A stretch of 44,216 nucleotides of DNA. Source: Lachnospiraceae bacterium UBA3641 (GTDB lineage Bacteria > Bacillota > Clostridia > Lachnospirales > Lachnospiraceae). A model generated the notes under the pieces. It did no database searches. It saw only the letters and a list, made by a program, of their open reading frames with translations, and was not told the DNA's origin. Within the stretch, counting starts at the first letter, position 1; every line of letters begins with the position of its first letter. The stretch spans positions 1 to 44,216 of the forward strand of contig DFKQ01000010.1 in the NCBI GenBank assembly GCA_002373875.1. Reading direction: 5' to 3'. Positions 41,547 to 44,216 of this stretch are shown here, in pieces. The position numbers were made by a program, and so were the translations under genes.

Positions 41547-41580
41547 GGTTGTGTAAAGCAGATTATGAAAACTGAGAACC

Positions 41581-41619
41581 GTCATAAGGAATCCACCGCA
41601 AGCGGTACCCCCTTATGAC
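41581..41619. repeat. TCATAAGG palindromic element, copy 2 (inverted)
   Basis: Perfect outer arms GTCATAAGG (41581-41589) and CCTTATGAC (41611-41619) enclose an inner hairpin ACCGC-AA-GCGGT (41595-41606). The reverse complement matches copy 1 in the outer arms, the GGGG run and the GGTGGATTCC block. The inner stem differs in sequence yet stays paired. It ends 19 bp before the next gene. Confidence 0.8.
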
Positions 41620-41638
41620 AAATTTCAGGTGATTAAAG

Positions 41639-43150
41639 ATGAAAAGTATTTTTGAACAGATAGATGATGCAGTGAGGATGAACGCGTGCATTCCGGACGG
41701 GTTTGTGCTTGTTGACGCGCTTAAGCCGGGTGAGAAGACCAATATACATCTCGGTTCGGATGAGGGTATAATAGGGCATCCGGTGATAGCCCCCGACAGT
41801 ACCGAGCTTGAGTGCGCTGTTAAGATAATAAAGGAAGCCGTCAAGATAAATGCCAAGCTGGCGGTACATGGCTTTGATGACAACGAGCTCGGCTTCAGGG
41901 TGGCGAGGATCAGGGGTTCGCTGCTTAAGAAGATCATAGACGACATTCAGGAATATGATCCCCACAAGCTGTCAACGCTGGCTTATTCGCTGACCATGTT
42001 CGGGACCAAGCTTGAAACGGTCAAGCTGGGGCTGCTCCTTCTTGTCCTGTTTGATTTTGCCGATGATGAGGTTGTTAAGAAGCACCTTATCACCCTGGGT
42101 ATGTATGAGGAGTTTACGAGCTATGTGATATCAAGCGTCAAGAGCTGGCCGGAGGGGATGAGAAATCACGTATACTATGTATATGCCCGGAAGCTGAGAG
42201 GATGGGGCAAGATAAACGCCATGGAGTGTATCGAACCCATAAATGATGAAATAAAGGAATGGATCCTGTGCAACGGATGCAGGAATGAGATCGGATATAA
42301 GTTTCTGGCCGTGACCGCGTATAAGAAGAGTGATCTGGCAGCCCGTCTTAAGGAAGGGGGGCTTAACGAGGAACAGATGAGCGGAGCCCGTGATATAATG
42401 AGGGGATTGCTTGAGGATCCTTCCGGAAGCGGGATCGCATCCATAGATAATCCGGCCCTTTTGGCCATGCGGTATTTCAAGGAATTGGCGGATCATGATA
42501 TCGCTCTTGAAGATGTTGTTAATATGTACCAGATAAAGGACTATTTCATGAATGCTGACAAGGCATCCCGTCCCGCCGATAAGGATATGGCACTATCCGT
42601 GATCGACCGCCTGATAGGAATATCGGATGCGGAGAAGAAGGTGAGGGAAGGCGTGTATGATAAGCCCGAGCTGTCGGTACCTACGGCGGCACATGCGGGT
42701 ATAGACATAGCCGATGCCCTTATGGAATGCGTGGTGAGTGACTTTGACCGGTATTATAAATATGGTTATTATCTTCTTATGGATAATGTCTACGTGGATG
42801 AGTTCCTTACCGTCTGCGAGAAGAATCTTGCCGGCAGGGACTTTAAGGAGGGAATGGGACTTAATGTCGTAACGGCCGATGATGATAATATCTGGATGCT
42901 GGACACAGTGATACAGTATTTGTCGGCCTATCCCGGCAAGGGAAGCAAGCTTATCGTTACGGCTATCGGATCGTCGATCCTTAAGTTCAGGTCAGCGGCC
43001 GCGAAGGTCATTGCCGACTGGGAGGAAGCAGAGGAGATGGGCATCAGGAAGATCAGTTCGGAGGTCTTCCATGCCGTTAAGAAGGTTAAGAAGAAGGAAG
43101 CTGCGGATTCCCTTAAGAAGGTGTGGGAGGATATCCTTTCTTATAAGTGA
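41639..43150 (+). CDS. Uncharacterised helical protein of a Lachnospiraceae family
   Basis: This is a 503-residue soluble protein with no signal or membrane helix. It is almost wholly alpha-helical, with HEAT-like character. Conserved-looking strings are KINAKLAVHGFDDNELGFRV, YVYARKLRGWGKINAMECIE and EEWILCNGCRNEIGYKFLA-type context. I recall relatives in Lachnospiraceae sometimes mislabelled as limonene hydroxylase; there is no support for such chemistry in the sequence. No catalytic motif stands out. A CAGGTGAT sequence serves as a weak ribosome site, and the TCATAAGG element forms much of its leader. A scaffold or protein-interaction role is possible. Confidence 0.75.
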   Translation: MKSIFEQIDDAVRMNACIPDGFVLVDALKPGEKTNIHLGSDEGIIGHPVIAPDSTELECAVKIIKEAVKINAKLAVHGFDDNELGFRVARIRGSLLKKIIDDIQEYDPHKLSTLAYSLTMFGTKLETVKLGLLLLVLFDFADDEVVKKHLITLGMYEEFTSYVISSVKSWPEGMRNHVYYVYARKLRGWGKINAMECIEPINDEIKEWILCNGCRNEIGYKFLAVTAYKKSDLAARLKEGGLNEEQMSGARDIMRGLLEDPSGSGIASIDNPALLAMRYFKELADHDIALEDVVNMYQIKDYFMNADKASRPADKDMALSVIDRLIGISDAEKKVREGVYDKPELSVPTAAHAGIDIADALMECVVSDFDRYYKYGYYLLMDNVYVDEFLTVCEKNLAGRDFKEGMGLNVVTADDDNIWMLDTVIQYLSAYPGKGSKLIVTAIGSSILKFRSAAAKVIADWEEAEEMGIRKISSEVFHAVKKVKKKEAADSLKKVWEDILSYK

Positions 43151-43206
43151 TTGAGCATATGTCCTGGCAAACGTCTTTGGCATATGATACAGCATGGGGT
43201 ATAGTA

Positions 43207-44216
43207 ATGTGGATGTTATTGATCATAGTTCTTATAGCGTGGGTTTTAAGTCCCTTTGTTCTGATCCCCCTGCTGATAAGCATGTCATCCAAGGCCAAGA
43301 AGAAGGATGATGAGATACGCAGGCTTAATAAGAGGCTGGCTGAAGCTGCAAGGAGGCCGGCTCCTGAGGTGGCTGTGAAATCTCAGCTTACGATTGATGA
43401 TATAAACGGATTAGCCAAGGCCGGCACTGCCGATGCTTCAGATACGGCTGGTTCGTTTGATGTTGCTCCCGACGGTCCGGTTAATGCAGCGGAAGACGTT
43501 CTGTATGAGACTGTACAGGGTGAAGTACCGGCTTTTGATCCTTCAGATGAAGACAGTTCGATAACGCAGGCGGAAGCTTTGGCACAGGATTCCGAAGATA
43601 ACCTGTATGAGTCATATCCGCAGGATACAGTCGCAGAAGAAATCCCTGAAGAAGAAAAAATACACAGACCCGTGCGGCGTACGGGCAGGCCGCGGGTTAA
43701 GAGGAAGCTTGAAACAGGGCATATACTTTTTGGTATAGGCGTTGTTCTTGTTTTTGTTGCCGGACTTATCTTTGCCACATCAATGTGGTCCATAATGCCA
43801 TCGATAATAAAGGTCACGACCCTGTTAGGGGCAGCCATGTTTTTCATAATAGTGGCATGGATCATGGAGGCAAGGCTTAAGCTCAGAGAGGCAAGCGTTA
43901 CAATGTTTGTCCTTGGGTCGGCCTTCATGTCATTAACAGTGATCGCCATAGGTTATTTTGCGTGGTTTGGCCGGGCATTTTCCCTCGGAGCATCATCGAG
44001 ATATCTGGTTATTTCAATAAGCATCTGGGTACTGAGTGCTACACTTATGCTCGGATATAAGCTTTACGGAAGCATTGTCTTTGAGATGATAGCCTATGCG
44101 GCATCATGCATTGCCCTTGCGCTTCTTGCAAGGCATGTTTCGGGCCGCGGGGAAGTGGCCCTGCTTGTTACCGGGATTTACATGTTCATAGCGGTGAAAC
44201 TGGGGGACGGTTCCTC
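43207..44216 (+). CDS. Multi-pass membrane protein, partial (3' end beyond window)
   Basis: At least 336 residues are open to the window edge. ATG 43207 (MWMLLIIVLIAWVLSPFVLI) has GGGGT upstream; ATG 43159 in the same frame adds 16 residues and cannot be excluded. One N-terminal helix is followed by a short coiled stretch (KKKDDEIRRLNKRLAEAARR), then a long acidic disordered segment (about 60-165), a basic patch (RPVRRTGRPRVKRKLE) and then at least five hydrophobic helices. The layout resembles DUF2157/DUF2339-type membrane proteins. The last visible codons (KLGDGSS) coincide with a GGGGACGGTTCC repeat loop, so the true C-terminal region may differ. Function unknown. Confidence 0.65.
   Translation, partial: MWMLLIIVLIAWVLSPFVLIPLLISMSSKAKKKDDEIRRLNKRLAEAARRPAPEVAVKSQLTIDDINGLAKAGTADASDTAGSFDVAPDGPVNAAEDVLYETVQGEVPAFDPSDEDSSITQAEALAQDSEDNLYESYPQDTVAEEIPEEEKIHRPVRRTGRPRVKRKLETGHILFGIGVVLVFVAGLIFATSMWSIMPSIIKVTTLLGAAMFFIIVAWIMEARLKLREASVTMFVLGSAFMSLTVIAIGYFAWFGRAFSLGASSRYLVISISIWVLSATLMLGYKLYGSIVFEMIAYAASCIALALLARHVSGRGEVALLVTGIYMFIAVKLGDGS
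44203..44214 (+). repeat. GGGGACG-loop motif at window end (partial element)
   Basis: GGGGACGGTTCC matches the loop of the elements at 2342 and 10771. The right arm would lie beyond the window, so the stem cannot be tested here. Confidence 0.4.

Noticed and set aside
41573..41584. GAGAACCGTC as a seventh GGGGACG-loop element
   Set aside because: Shares only GACGGTTCT and overlaps the TCATAAGG element; no paired arms of its own.
1..44216. CRISPR arrays, tRNA/rRNA genes, replication origins, intact transposases
   Set aside because: Looked for regularly spaced direct repeats, tRNA-like T-loops and transposase motifs while reading; none was recognised, though a covariance-model search could not be run.

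Overview
The window looks like chromosome from a Gram-positive, plant-glycan-fermenting clostridium, most likely Lachnospiraceae (Butyrivibrio/Roseburia-like). The evidence is lipoprotein signal peptides, CUT1 sugar ABC importers without a local ATPase, strong AGGAGG ribosome sites, YesM/LytS-type histidine kinases and the family mix. The genus cannot be fixed from sequence reading alone. No tRNA, rRNA, CRISPR array, intact transposase or cobalamin riboswitch was seen.

Layout. (1) 1-2150: decayed prophage, with a chimeric terminase small-subunit fragment and an HNH gene broken by an amber codon. An apparently intact HigBA-type toxin-antitoxin pair survives under a perfect sigma-70 promoter with an internal operator. 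(2) 2407-3405: alpha/beta-hydrolase (esterase) on the minus strand. (3) 3691-15089: a long plus-strand arabinoxylan/arabinose unit: sugar-binding lipoprotein, two permeases, GH43, FGGY kinase (probably ribulokinase), ribulose-5-phosphate 4-epimerase, a small Cys-rich protein, GH51 arabinofuranosidase and a histidine kinase. Its likely partner regulator, an unusual XRE-HTH + receiver protein, is convergent and overlaps it by 23 bp. (4) 15950-17604: a LacI remnant and a type-B carboxylesterase. (5) 17799-26585: a GGDEF protein followed by cobalamin genes (cbiG-cbiH fusion, cbiJ-cbiE fusion, cbiA, cobS, second GGDEF, cobU). (6) 26566-27933: membrane-anchored lipase-like protein. (7) 28109-41497: alpha-glucan region: glycogen phosphorylase, GH13 glucosidase, GH13_18 sucrose-phosphorylase-like enzyme with an unassigned P-loop kinase, LacI regulator with three matching operators, MalEFG-like importer and MalQ. 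(8) 41639-end: an uncharacterised helical protein and a membrane protein cut by the window edge.

Working model. The xylan unit imports arabinoxylan fragments, trims them with GH43/GH51 and sends L-arabinose to the pentose phosphate pathway. araA, xylA and the importer ATPase must lie elsewhere. The glucan unit imports maltodextrin-like sugars and disproportionates or phosphorolyses them. The phosphorylase-kinase pair divergent from the LacI gene is the best candidate for an undescribed catabolic step.

The most unusual signal is non-coding. Several families of small palindromic elements are scattered through the window: (a) a constant GGGGACG-type loop on different but self-complementary stems; (b) a 29-bp TGACACAT palindrome; (c) a TCATAAGG element with compensatory inner arms, present in opposite orientations on both sides of malQ; (d) an HSERSEE-type element. 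Two of these lie inside the cbiG-cbiH reading frame, one exactly at the domain junction.
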